Shown here piece after piece: positions 27,071 to 34,608 of a stretch of 64,000 nucleotides of DNA. The translations under genes and the position numbers were made by a program. Location of the stretch: contig NZ_JABEQL010000010.1 in the NCBI RefSeq assembly GCF_014174215.1, positions 1 to 64,000 on the forward strand. Direction: 5' to 3'. Numbering within the stretch: position 1 is the first letter of the stretch; the number at the start of each line of letters is the position of its first letter. This DNA comes from Gluconacetobacter tumulicola. GTDB lineage: Bacteria; Pseudomonadota; Alphaproteobacteria; Acetobacterales; Acetobacteraceae. A model generated the notes under the pieces. That model had not been told where the DNA came from. It ran no database searches and saw only the letters and a program-made list of their open reading frames with translations.

Positions 27071-27125
27071 GGCCTGCTGGGAAACGTGCATCGGATCGCC
27101 ACCAGCGCGGATTTCCCCACAGGCC
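27071..27125 (-). repeat. Structured dispersed repeat, copy 6 (minimal form)
   Basis: Only arms and core are present. GGCCTGCTGGGAAA (27071-27084) and TTTCCCCACAGGCC (27112-27125) pair at 12 of 14 positions, and the core at 27084-27107 reads CGCTGGTGGCGATCC... on the minus strand. There is no inner hairpin. Unlike the other intact copies it is not at the 3' end of a gene in its own sense; both flanking genes are on the plus strand. Confidence 0.75.
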
Positions 27126-27172
27126 TCCGAAAAGGGGATGCGGCGGGTTGGCGGGCTTGATACAAGGTCCGC

Positions 27173-27694
27173 ATGTCTTTTGGTGATCGCATCAATCAGT
27201 TCGATGTCTGGCTGCTGGACCGGGTGTTCCAGCCTTTTGCCGACCGTCTGCCGGAGCGCTTGCCTGCGCTGGCCCTGGGCATGAATTTCCAGTTCGGTGC
27301 CATCATGCTGTCGGCGGCGTCGATCGTCGCCATGATCGTCATCGGGCACATGTCGATCAGCGATGCGATGTTCAATGTGCTGGTCTGGTGTCTCGGCCTG
27401 GCATTCTATGTCGGCATCAACCGGGTGCGGCCGCTGGTCCGGCCCGGGCATATGAACCCGCTGCGCGTGATGCTGTCGGGCATGCGGCCGCTCTCGATCC
27501 CGTTTGCGATCTATGCGCTCTATCAGGGTGCGACGGCGCCGCCGCATTTCGAGATCGCGCTGTGGTTCAATTCGTTGGCCAATATCATCTTCGTCGCCGG
27601 GATTTATCTGATCTCGTGCGAAGTGCGCCCACCCGGCCATCGTCAGACCGCTCGTGCGCGCTTCGGGCGCATGCAGGAGCAGGGCGGGTTATAG
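27173..27694 (+). CDS. Integral membrane protein, function unknown
   Basis: 173 aa with about four hydrophobic segments: near residues 42-60 (AIMLSAASIVAMIVIGHMSI), 66-83 (FNVLVWCLGLAFYVGI), 104-121 (SIPFAIYALYQG) and 130-148 (LANIIFVAGIYLISC). The N-terminus carries an amphipathic MSFGDRINQFDVWLLDRVFQ and the C-terminus is short and basic. I do not recognise the family. It stands alone between repeat copy 6 and the convergent DUF1674 gene. Confidence 0.75.
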   Translation: MSFGDRINQFDVWLLDRVFQPFADRLPERLPALALGMNFQFGAIMLSAASIVAMIVIGHMSISDAMFNVLVWCLGLAFYVGINRVRPLVRPGHMNPLRVMLSGMRPLSIPFAIYALYQGATAPPHFEIALWFNSLANIIFVAGIYLISCEVRPPGHRQTARARFGRMQEQGGL

Positions 27695-27728
27695 AGACGG
27701 GCGCTATTGCAAGCGCCCTCCGCGATTT

Positions 27729-27896
27729 TCAGAAGTCGATGCAACGCCCTTTGACGGTCCAGTCACCATAGCGCGTGGGCTGCTTTTCCTTGGGGCCGCC
27801 ATATTCCTTGGCGTCGGCCGAGGTCGCGGTTTCGGGCGCGTCGGCTGCCGGCGTGGCGGGCGAGGGTGCTTCGGTGTTGGTATCGGTGCTGATCAT
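27729..27896 (-). CDS. DUF1674 / SDHAF4-like small protein
   Basis: A 55-aa gene. The second half, KEYGGPKEKQPTRYGDWTVK followed by GRCIDF and the stop, is the DUF1674 signature (E-x-GGPK-x-PTRYGDWE-x-KGR-x-DF). In eukaryotes this domain is Sdh8/SDHAF4, a factor that helps assemble flavinylated SdhA; bacterial members are presumed similar. The N-terminus is Ala/Thr/Pro-rich. The start is ATG 27896 without an obvious Shine-Dalgarno. It is the last gene of the minus-strand run that starts with ccmC, which fits a respiratory-assembly theme. Confidence 0.85.
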   Translation of the reverse strand: MISTDTNTEAPSPATPAADAPETATSADAKEYGGPKEKQPTRYGDWTVKGRCIDF

Positions 27897-27950
27897 GGCG
27901 TCAGCTTGGCCCGACTTTCGGCCATGGGCAAGAAACGGGCGTGTGATCGG

Positions 27951-28247
27951 TCAGGGTTTGTCGGGCGGCTTCATCCAGCGATCGCCGGCATGGCGGGAAT
28001 GGGCGATGAAGAAGCCGATCAGGCCGCCGATCGCCCCCGCCAGGAGCGCCAGTTGGGTACCCGCGCCGATCAGCAGCATGAAGACCGGGCCGGCCGTCAC
28101 CCCGACCGCGAAGGTCAGCACGCTTTCGCGCAAGGTCGGGCCGAAGCGCCGTTCCGCGCCGCAATGGGGGCAGATTTCGGCCGTGCCGCGGATCGTGCGG
28201 CGGCAGAACGGACATTGCTCGACGGTGCCGGCGATGGGTTCGATCAT
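27951..28247 (-). CDS. Zinc-ribbon membrane protein, function unknown
   Basis: 98 aa. The N-terminus holds a double CxxC zinc ribbon, QCPFCRRTI and EICPHCGAERRFG. Two hydrophobic segments follow (VLTFAVGVTAGPVFMLLIG and LALLAGAIGGLIGFFIA), then a short basic tail. No enzymatic motif is visible. It lies between ccmI and the DUF1674 gene on the same strand, so it may be part of the cytochrome-maturation transcript. Confidence 0.75.
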   Translation of the reverse strand: MIEPIAGTVEQCPFCRRTIRGTAEICPHCGAERRFGPTLRESVLTFAVGVTAGPVFMLLIGAGTQLALLAGAIGGLIGFFIAHSRHAGDRWMKPPDKP

Positions 28248-28274
28248 GATGCTCCCTATGGTTCGCCGCGATAT

Positions 28275-28997
28275 CTATTGATGTTCGGACTGGGCGATCC
28301 GCTGCTGGGCGGCCATGCGCCACGGCGCGTCGGCCGGGGCGGTATCGAGCGCGCGGCGGAACAGGGCGGCGCTTTCGGGGCTTACCCGGCCATCGGCCAG
28401 GGTCTGGGCCTCGGCGGCGCGGGCGGCGACTTCGGGAACGAACTGGATCGTCGTGGCCTGACGCCATGCTTCGGCCGCCGCCGCATAATGGTCGCGCGCG
28501 GCTTCGGCCTGGCCCAGCAGCAGGAAGCCCCGGAAGCGGTTCGGATCGTCCGGCGGCATCCGGCCCAGTCCGGCGCGCAGTTCGGCCAGCAGCCCGTCAT
28601 CGCGCTTGTCCTGCGCCTTCTGCGCCAGCAGGCGCGGAGCCAGGGGCTGCGCGGGCAGGGACGGGTGGCCGCACAGCAGATACAGCCCCGTCGCGGTCAG
28701 CGGCAGCAGCAGCAGGCAGACCAGCACCACCGGGGTGGTGATGGAGCGGCCGATGCCGCGCGCGGGCGCTGCGTCCGACGCCAGCAGGCGCCGCTGGATT
28801 TCCAGCCGCGCGCCTTCATGCTCGCTGGCGGCGATCAGGCCGCACTCCCGGTCGCGGTCCAGTTCGGCAAGCTGCGCGCGCAGCAGGACCAGGGCCGATT
28901 CCCGTTCGTCCCGCAGGCGGGTCGTGTGGCGGAAGGCCAGGAGAGAAGGCAGCAGCACCACGGCGCTGAGTAGGAAAATGCCAATCCAGATCATCAT
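28275..28997 (-). CDS. ccmI: Cytochrome c biogenesis protein CcmI
   Basis: 240 aa. A membrane helix at the N-terminus (IWIGIFLLSAVVLLPSLLAF) is followed by a coiled region (LRDERESALVLLRAQLAELD), a second helix (VVLVCLLLLPLTATGLYLL) and a TPR-like periplasmic domain (FLLLGQAEAARDHYAAAAEA). CcmI presents apocytochrome c to the CcmF/H haem lyase. Sequence conservation in CcmI is low, so the call leans on architecture and on its place right after ccmH. Two ATGs at 28997 and 28994 are equally possible starts. Confidence 0.85.
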   Translation of the reverse strand: MMIWIGIFLLSAVVLLPSLLAFRHTTRLRDERESALVLLRAQLAELDRDRECGLIAASEHEGARLEIQRRLLASDAAPARGIGRSITTPVVLVCLLLLPLTATGLYLLCGHPSLPAQPLAPRLLAQKAQDKRDDGLLAELRAGLGRMPPDDPNRFRGFLLLGQAEAARDHYAAAAEAWRQATTIQFVPEVAARAAEAQTLADGRVSPESAALFRRALDTAPADAPWRMAAQQRIAQSEHQ

Positions 28998-29015
28998 TAT
29001 CTCAGCGCGGTCAGG

Positions 29016-29492
29016 TCAGGTCAGGTCGGTCAGGCGCGCGCGCTCGTCGTCGCTCAGCGGTGCGGGGCCGGTGCCGCGGGCGCGGCGGAAGGACAGGAAG
29101 GCGACGAGACCGCCGACCAGCAGGGCGAGGACCGGCATCAGCCACAGCAGGACCGTACCGATGGTCAGCGGCGGGCTCAGGCGGATGAAATTGCCGTAGC
29201 GGCCGACCATCCAGTCCATGATCTGGCGATCGGATTCCCCCTTGGCGACATGCGCGCGCACCACGTGGCGCAGGTCGCGGGCCAGGCCGGCGCTGCTGTC
29301 CTCGATCGATTCGTTCTGGCAGACCAGGCAGCGCAGTTGCGACCCGATGGCCTGGGCGCGGGCTTCCTGATGGGGGTCGGGCAGCATTTCCGACGGGTCG
29401 TCCACCGCCACGGCGGCCAGCGGCGACAGGCCGATCGTCAGGGCGAGGACGGTGGCCAGCATGGCGGCCAGACGACGCGTCGCGGCACTCAT
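29016..29492 (-). CDS. ccmH: Cytochrome c maturation protein CcmH
   Basis: 158 aa with a signal-like N-terminus (MLATVLALTIGLSPLAAVA), the thioredox motif LRCLVCQNESIEDS (CxxC) that reduces apocytochrome haem-binding cysteines, and a C-terminal membrane helix (GTVLLWLMPVLALLVGGLVA). ATGA overlap with ccmG. Its final codons lie in a small TCAGG tandem (29011-29025), so the length of the tail (TDLT) may vary among relatives. Confidence 0.95.
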   Translation of the reverse strand: MSAATRRLAAMLATVLALTIGLSPLAAVAVDDPSEMLPDPHQEARAQAIGSQLRCLVCQNESIEDSSAGLARDLRHVVRAHVAKGESDRQIMDWMVGRYGNFIRLSPPLTIGTVLLWLMPVLALLVGGLVAFLSFRRARGTGPAPLSDDERARLTDLT

Positions 29493-30067
29493 GTCCGCAG
29501 GCTCGCGGCCAGGGGCAGCAGGGTCTGGTGGGCGGTGGCCTCGTCCAGCGCGGCGGCGGAATGCCAGCGGATGACGCCGCCGGGGCCGATCAGGAACGAT
29601 TCCGGCACGCCCGACACGCCCCAGTCGATCGCGGTCATGCCCGACAGGTCGCTGGCGATGCGGGCATAGGGATTGCCCGCGCGGCGGACGAAGCCCAGCG
29701 CGTCGGCCGGCTTGTCCTTGTAGGCGATGCCCCAGATGGGCAGCTGGGCCTTCAGGGCGTTGAGCTGCGGCATCTCGGCGATGCAGGGGATGCACCAGGA
29801 GGCAAAGAAATTGACCAGCACCGGCACTTTCAGGGCCCGCAGGTCGGCAGCGCCGAAGCCCTGGCCCGGCAACTGGTCGGGCAGGGTGAAATCCGGCACC
29901 GGGCGGTTCAGCGCCGGGGCCTGGATGTCGTGCGGATCGAACGAGCCCTGCTGCATGCCCGACAGCATGCGCCAGAATGCGACGCCCGCGCCGCCCGCCA
30001 CCACGAGCGGGGCCGCCATCAGCAAACGCCGGCGCGCCAGGTCCGGCCGGGGTGCGTTGTCGCTCAT
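29489..30067 (-). CDS. ccmG: Thiol:disulfide interchange protein CcmG/DsbE
   Basis: 192 aa, a membrane-anchored periplasmic thioredoxin. The N-terminal anchor RLLMAAPLVVAGGAGVAFW is preceded by arginines (twin-arginine-like RRR). The active site is FFASWCIPCIAEMP (WCxxC), and GVSGVPESFLIGPGG carries the cis-Pro. It supplies electrons to CcmH for keeping apocytochrome thiols reduced. It overlaps ccmF and ccmH by 4 nt each, so the genes are co-translated. Confidence 0.95.
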   Translation of the reverse strand: MSDNAPRPDLARRRLLMAAPLVVAGGAGVAFWRMLSGMQQGSFDPHDIQAPALNRPVPDFTLPDQLPGQGFGAADLRALKVPVLVNFFASWCIPCIAEMPQLNALKAQLPIWGIAYKDKPADALGFVRRAGNPYARIASDLSGMTAIDWGVSGVPESFLIGPGGVIRWHSAAALDEATAHQTLLPLAASLRT

Positions 30068-32043
30068 GACGTGGCCACCAGGCCGGCGGCCGCGGCGCGG
30101 CGGGGGGCGCCCACGCGCATCCGCCGGTCGGACAGGGACAGCACCCCGCCCAGGGCCATGATCAGCCCGCCCAGCCACATCCATGGTGCCAGCGGGTTGT
30201 AATGCAGGCGCAGCACGTAGGTCGTCTCCGCGCCGTTATCGTGCCGGTCGCCCAGCACGCCGTACAGGTCGGACATCAGGTTGGTATGAATGGCCACCTC
30301 CGTCGTCGTCTGGTTCTGGCTGGCGAATGTGCGTTTGGCGGGGTGCAGCACCGTGACCAGGTGTCCGTCATGCCGCACCTCGATGGTCGCGATCAGCGCC
30401 GTGTAGTTCGGGCCCGGTGCGGCGCGCACCTCGGTCAGCGTCCAGGAATCGCCGGCCAGCATTTCGGTCTGGCCGATATGGACCTCGACGATCCGGTGCT
30501 GGGCCTGCGACATCGCGGCCAGCCCCAGCACGCTGACGCCCACCCCGGCATGGGCCAGCGCCGCGCCGAGGGCCGCGCGCGGCAGCATGCGGGCACGCTG
30601 CCAGCTTGCACCCACGGGGATGCGGAACAGGCGGATGCGCTCGGCGATGTCGGTGATGCTGCTGGCGATGACCCAGACGGCGCCGGTGGCGGCCAGCAGC
30701 GGCAGCAGGTCGCGGACCCGCCAGGCCGCGAAGGCGAAGGCCAGCACGGTCACGGCCCCGGCCCACCATAGCCGGCGCAGCACCGGCCAGAGCTGCGCGC
30801 GCTTCCACGGCATCATCGGGCCCAGCCCCATGAAGGCCATCAGCGGGATCGCCATCGGCGCCGCCGTGGCGTCGAAGAATGGCTTGCCGACCGAGATCGT
30901 CTTGCCGAACAGCAGCGACATGAAGGGCGGGTACATCGTGCCGGTCAGCACTACCGCGCAGATCGAACACAGCAGGATGTTGTTGAGCACCAGCAGCCCC
31001 TCGCGCGATACCGGGGCGAACACGCCGCCGGCCGCGAGCTGCGGCGCACGGATGGCGAACAGCAGCAGCGACCCGCCGATCACCAGCCCCAGCAGGCCCA
31101 GGATGAAGATGCCGCGCGCGGGATCATTGGCGAACGCATGGACGGAATTGAGGATGCCCGAGCGCACCAGGAACGTGCCGGAGAGCGAGAAGGAGAAGGT
31201 GCCGATGGCCAGCAGCACGGTCCAGATCTTCAGCGCCTCGCGCTTTTCCACGACGATGGCGGAATGGACCAATGCGGTGCCGGTCAGCCATGGGATCAGC
31301 GACGCGTTTTCCACCGGGTCCCAGAACCAGTAGCCGCCCCAGCCGAGCACGTAATACGACCACCAGGAGCCGAGCGCGATGCCGCAGGTGAGGAAGCACC
31401 AGGCCGCGACCGCCCACGGGCGGACCCAGCGGCCCCAGGCGGCATCGACGCGGCCTTCGATCAGCGCCGCGACGGCGAAGGCGAACGGCACCGCGAAGCC
31501 GACATAGCCGGTATAGAGAATGGGCGGATGGAAGGCCAGGCCGGGGTCCTGCAACAGCGGGTTCATCCCCTGGCCGTCCATCGGTGCCGGCCAGACACGG
31601 TCGAACGGGTTCGACGTGGTGAGGCAGAAAAGCTGGAAGCCCGCCGAGACGCCGCCCAGTACCGCGATCACCCGTGCCCGCAGGGCGGAGGGCAGGTCGC
31701 GGCCGAACAGCGCCACCGCGCCGCCGCACAGGCCCAGGATCAGCGCCCACAGCAGGACCGAGCCCTCGTGATTGCCCCACACGCCGGTGATCTTGTACAG
31801 CAGGGGCTTGGCCACCGCACTGTTGGCCGCGACGTTCTGGACCGAGAAATCGTCCTGGATCGCGGAATGGATCAGGCAGGCGAAGGAATAGAGCAGCGCC
31901 AGAAGCTGCCCGATGGCCAAAGCAGGGGCCAGCGCCATCAGGCGCGGATCGCGGCGTTGCGCGCCGACCATCGGCAGCACTGCCTGCCCGGCGGCGAGGC
32001 AGCAGGCCAGCGCGAGGGCGAAATTTCCCAGTTCCGGGGTCAT
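30064..32043 (-). CDS. ccmF: Haem lyase subunit CcmF
   Basis: 659 aa, polytopic. It has the haem-handling WWD domain (GWGGYWFWDPVENASLIPWL), a conserved GVWGNHEGSVLLWALIL early on, and SGTFLVRSGILNSVHAFAND. CcmF with CcmH and CcmI ligates haem from holo-CcmE to apocytochrome c in the periplasm. Length and motifs are normal. The gap to ccmE is 6 nt. Confidence 0.97.
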   Translation of the reverse strand: MTPELGNFALALACCLAAGQAVLPMVGAQRRDPRLMALAPALAIGQLLALLYSFACLIHSAIQDDFSVQNVAANSAVAKPLLYKITGVWGNHEGSVLLWALILGLCGGAVALFGRDLPSALRARVIAVLGGVSAGFQLFCLTTSNPFDRVWPAPMDGQGMNPLLQDPGLAFHPPILYTGYVGFAVPFAFAVAALIEGRVDAAWGRWVRPWAVAAWCFLTCGIALGSWWSYYVLGWGGYWFWDPVENASLIPWLTGTALVHSAIVVEKREALKIWTVLLAIGTFSFSLSGTFLVRSGILNSVHAFANDPARGIFILGLLGLVIGGSLLLFAIRAPQLAAGGVFAPVSREGLLVLNNILLCSICAVVLTGTMYPPFMSLLFGKTISVGKPFFDATAAPMAIPLMAFMGLGPMMPWKRAQLWPVLRRLWWAGAVTVLAFAFAAWRVRDLLPLLAATGAVWVIASSITDIAERIRLFRIPVGASWQRARMLPRAALGAALAHAGVGVSVLGLAAMSQAQHRIVEVHIGQTEMLAGDSWTLTEVRAAPGPNYTALIATIEVRHDGHLVTVLHPAKRTFASQNQTTTEVAIHTNLMSDLYGVLGDRHDNGAETTYVLRLHYNPLAPWMWLGGLIMALGGVLSLSDRRMRVGAPRRAAAAGLVATS

Positions 32044-32049
32044 GTTCAG

Positions 32050-32580
32050 TCAGCTTCCATGCTGCGAGGCAGCTTTATCCTGGCCCGTGGCGCTTGTGGT
32101 CATGGCATTCCAGCTCGCGGCATCGGGGGCCTTGCCGTAGCGGGGGTCCCATTTGCCGCTGCGGCGCAGGGCCTCGGCGACTTCCTTGGGCATGTAGGTC
32201 TCGTCATGCTTGGCCAGCACTTCGCTGGCGCGGAACGATCCGTCGGCCAGCACGGTGCCGATGGCCACCACGCTCTGCCCCTCGCGGAACAGGTCGGGCA
32301 GGATGCCTTCGTAACGCACCGTGACGGCGTCCTGGCCGTCGGTGACGTTGAACTGGTTGACGGGTGTGTCGCCGTTCTTCTGCTGGCGCACCGATCCGGC
32401 CACCACCATGCCGCCCAGCCGGATGGTGCGGTCGGCGGCCGGCGGGTGGGCATGGACCTGCGACGGCGCCATGAAGAAGACGATGTTGGAGGAGAACGCG
32501 CTCAGCGTCAGCGCGGTGGCGGTGCCCAGTCCGATCAGGCACCCGCCGACCAACCACAGGCGACGGCTCTTGCGGGTCAT
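32050..32580 (-). CDS. ccmE: Haem chaperone CcmE
   Basis: 176 aa. One N-terminal membrane helix (LWLVGGCLIGLGTATALTLS) is followed by an OB-fold with GGMVVAGSVRQ, FNVTDGQDAVTVRYEG and LPDLFREGQSVVAIG. The covalent haem-binding site is LAKHDETYMP (His in HDExY). It carries haem from CcmC/D to CcmF/H. The start overlaps the ccmD stop (ATGA). Confidence 0.96.
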   Translation of the reverse strand: MTRKSRRLWLVGGCLIGLGTATALTLSAFSSNIVFFMAPSQVHAHPPAADRTIRLGGMVVAGSVRQQKNGDTPVNQFNVTDGQDAVTVRYEGILPDLFREGQSVVAIGTVLADGSFRASEVLAKHDETYMPKEVAEALRRSGKWDPRYGKAPDAASWNAMTTSATGQDKAASQHGS

Positions 32581-32732
32581 GGTGCGGAGGCTCCGCCGGT
32601 GCGGGAAGGGCGCTCGAGCGCTGCCAGGCGGGCGCGGGCCCGGCGCAGGCGCAGCGCGGCACCGCCGCCCAGGATGATGGCGAGCCCGATGGTCAGCCCG
32701 TAGGCGGTGACGATGTAGGGCAGGTGGGTCAT
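32577..32732 (-). CDS. ccmD: Haem exporter protein CcmD
   Basis: A 51-aa gene. It reads MTHLPYIVTAYGLTIGLAII then LGGGAALRLRRARARLAALE, one membrane helix followed by a strongly basic cytoplasmic stretch, the CcmD pattern. CcmD bridges the ABC/CcmC complex and CcmE and promotes release of haem-loaded CcmE. It overlaps both ccmC and ccmE by 4 nt, which strongly supports it as a real coding sequence. Confidence 0.93.
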   Translation of the reverse strand: MTHLPYIVTAYGLTIGLAIILGGGAALRLRRARARLAALERPSRTGGASAP

Positions 32733-33565
32733 GCGACGGCTCCGCTCAGGTCCTGGCCCGAATCCTGGGCGTCATGGCTGTCGGCTCGGCCACGGCGCAT
32801 GGCCAGCGCCGTGCGGACCCGGCTTTCCATCACGGCGGCGCGCAGGCGCGCGACCAGGATGGCGGCGAAGCCCAGCGTGAAGCCGATGGTGCAGACCAGC
32901 AGCGGCCACAGCATGGCGGTCGACATGGTGGGGGCGGCCGTCAGCGTGATGCTGTCGGGCTGGTGCAGCGTGTTCCACCATTGCACGCTGAACTTGATGA
33001 TCGGCAGGTCGACCGCCCCGGCGAGGCCGAGGATCGCGGCGGCGCGATAGCCGCGCTGCGGCTCGTCGAAGGCGCGGATCAGCGCGATATGGCCCAGATA
33101 GAGGAAGAACAGCACCAGCACCGAGGTCAGCCGTGCGTCCCACACCCACCAGGTGCCCCACATCGGCTTGCCCCACAGCGAACCGGTGGCCAGGCAGATG
33201 GCGGTGACCGAGGCGCCGACCGGGCCGATTTCCACCGCCGCCAGGTCGGCCAGCGGATGGCGCCAGACCAGCGACAGCAGCGAGCAGATTGCCAGCCCCA
33301 TATAGCCCGACGATGCCAGCCATGCGGCAGGCACATGGACATACATGATCCGCACACTGTCCCCCTGCTGCCAGTCGGCGGGCGAAAGGAACAGGCCCCA
33401 GGCGATGCCGGCGACCGACAGCAGGATGGCGGGCCAGGTCAGCCAGGGTTGCAGGCGCGCGCCAAGCCGGAGAAACCGCCCCGGATTGGCGTAGCGGTGG
33501 AAGAAATTGCCCGTGCGTGCGGCAAGGCTCGGTGTGGCGTTCAAGACGGTTTCGTTCTCCCCCAC
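32729..33565 (-). CDS. ccmC: Haem exporter/handling protein CcmC
   Basis: 278 aa, six membrane segments. The WWD motif is GTWWVWDARLTSVLVLFFLY, with conserved haem-ligand His in YVHVPAAW and in NTLHQPDSI. CcmC places haem on CcmE. The start is a GTG at 33565 (MGENETV...), chosen because no ATG occurs before the conserved region; a TTG a few codons later is possible. It is the first gene of the minus-strand ccm run. The ABC subunits CcmA and CcmB are not beside it. Confidence 0.92.
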   Translation of the reverse strand: MGENETVLNATPSLAARTGNFFHRYANPGRFLRLGARLQPWLTWPAILLSVAGIAWGLFLSPADWQQGDSVRIMYVHVPAAWLASSGYMGLAICSLLSLVWRHPLADLAAVEIGPVGASVTAICLATGSLWGKPMWGTWWVWDARLTSVLVLFFLYLGHIALIRAFDEPQRGYRAAAILGLAGAVDLPIIKFSVQWWNTLHQPDSITLTAAPTMSTAMLWPLLVCTIGFTLGFAAILVARLRAAVMESRVRTALAMRRGRADSHDAQDSGQDLSGAVA

Positions 33566-33688
33566 GCGCGGGGGGACTCCTGCTTTATGCGTCCGTCGGG
33601 GACGGTGGGGGCGTTTCGCTTTCCGTTCCTACACGAACATGCGAAGAAAGGCACGGCCCGCGCCGGATTCATGGCGCGTTGTTCACGT

Positions 33689-33708
33689 GGCGGGCCGGCC
33701 CGCCTTTT
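33689..33708 (+). terminator. Palindrome followed by T-run just before yciI
   Basis: GGCGGGCCGGCCCGCC (33689-33704) is a perfect palindrome and is followed by TTTT, then by the yciI Shine-Dalgarno (AAGGAG). It looks like a short terminator or attenuator in the yciI leader. There is no plus-strand gene upstream for it to terminate. Confidence 0.4.
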
Positions 33709-33725
33709 CCGGAAGGAGACTTCCC

Positions 33726-34019
33726 ATGCTCTTCGCCATCATCTGCACCGACAAGCCGGGGGCGCTGGAAACGCGCATCGCCACGCGGCCGCAGCATCTG
33801 GCCTATCTGCAGGCCTATCAGGACCGGATCATCCAGGGCGGCCCGCTGATGGGCGCGGACGGGCGGCCCTGCGGCAGCATGCTGCTGATCGACGTGGAAG
33901 ACCGTGCAACCGCCGAGGGTTTTGCCGCCAGCGACCCGTATGCCAAGGCCGACGTGTTCGAAAGCGTGGTGATCCGCCCCTTCCGCCCGGTCTTCCGTGA
34001 CGGGCAGCTGGTGGAATAG
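33726..34019 (+). CDS. YciI family protein
   Basis: 97 aa with the ferredoxin-like YciI fold. MLFAIICTDKPGALETRIAT is followed by RPQHLAYLQAYQDRIIQGGP, which holds the conserved His of the family, then GSMLLIDVEDRATAEGFAAS and DPYAKADVFESVVIRPFRPV. The His/Asp pair has suggested a hydrolytic or dehalogenase-like role, but function is unproven. AGGAG precedes ATG 33726. The EVE gene starts 3 nt after the stop, so the two are an operon. Confidence 0.92.
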   Translation: MLFAIICTDKPGALETRIATRPQHLAYLQAYQDRIIQGGPLMGADGRPCGSMLLIDVEDRATAEGFAASDPYAKADVFESVVIRPFRPVFRDGQLVE

Positions 34020-34022
34020 CGG

Positions 34023-34433
34023 ATGGCGTACTGGCTTGTGAAATCCGAACCCGACGCCTTTTCGTGGGACCAGCAGGTCGCCCATGGCGTCGAGCCCTGG
34101 ACCGGCGTGCGCAACCACCAGGCAAAGCGCAACCTGATGGCGATGGCGCGGGGTGACCGTGCCTTCTTCTATCATTCCAATATCGGCCGCGAGATCGTGG
34201 GCGTGGTCGAGATCGTGCGGGAAGCCTATCCCGACCCGACCGCCGCCGATGGCGGCTGGGTCTGTGTCGATGTCCGCGCCGTGGGGCCGATGCCCCATCC
34301 GGTGACGCTGGCGGCGATCAAGGCCGACCCGGACCTGGCCGACCTGGCCCTGGTGCGCCAGTCGCGCCTTTCGGTCGTGCCGGTGTCGGATGCGCACTGG
34401 GCGCATCTTTGCCGTATGGGCGGATTTAAATGA
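34023..34433 (+). CDS. EVE domain protein
   Basis: 136 aa, one EVE domain (PUA-like fold). MAYWLVKSEPDAFSWDQQ, WTGVRNHQAKRNLMAMARGD, FFYHSNIGREIVGVVEIVRE and YPDPTAADGGWVCVDV match the thymocyte nuclear protein 1/YcgN-type group. These domains read modified bases in nucleic acids; the actual ligand in stand-alone bacterial EVE proteins is not known. It is coupled to yciI. Repeat copy 4 begins 13 nt after the stop. Confidence 0.93.
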   Translation: MAYWLVKSEPDAFSWDQQVAHGVEPWTGVRNHQAKRNLMAMARGDRAFFYHSNIGREIVGVVEIVREAYPDPTAADGGWVCVDVRAVGPMPHPVTLAAIKADPDLADLALVRQSRLSVVPVSDAHWAHLCRMGGFK

Positions 34434-34446
34434 AGTAAGAGAATGC

Positions 34447-34608
34447 GGAGAGCCGTAAAGGCCCCGCTGCCGAGCGAGAGCGGCCCGGCGCGGGCCGCGT
34501 CCGGCGTGCGTCTTCGAGCATCGGAGCGGAGCGGCCTTGATGGCCGTGAGTAACGAAGCGCAGAAAACGCGCGTCGGATTGCCGGCAGCGGGGCCTTTAC
34601 GGCTCTCC
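34447..34608 (-). repeat. Structured dispersed repeat, copy 4
   Basis: The arms 34447-34472 and 34583-34608 are perfectly complementary over 26 nt (arm contains GAGAGCCGTAAAGGCC). Core at 34567-34590 on the minus strand. Inner hairpin GCGGCCCG/CGGGCCGC (34480-34487 with 34491-34498) is perfect. The central GGAGCGGCCTTGATGGCCGT matches the complement of copy 3. The stop of the minus-strand secreted-protein gene lies inside the arm. It fills the gap between this gene and the convergent EVE gene. Confidence 0.92.

Noticed and set aside
29010-29029. TCAGG tandem repeat at the ccmH stop as a phase-variation tract
   Set aside because: There are only three units and they lie at the extreme C-terminus, where a change would alter just a few residues.
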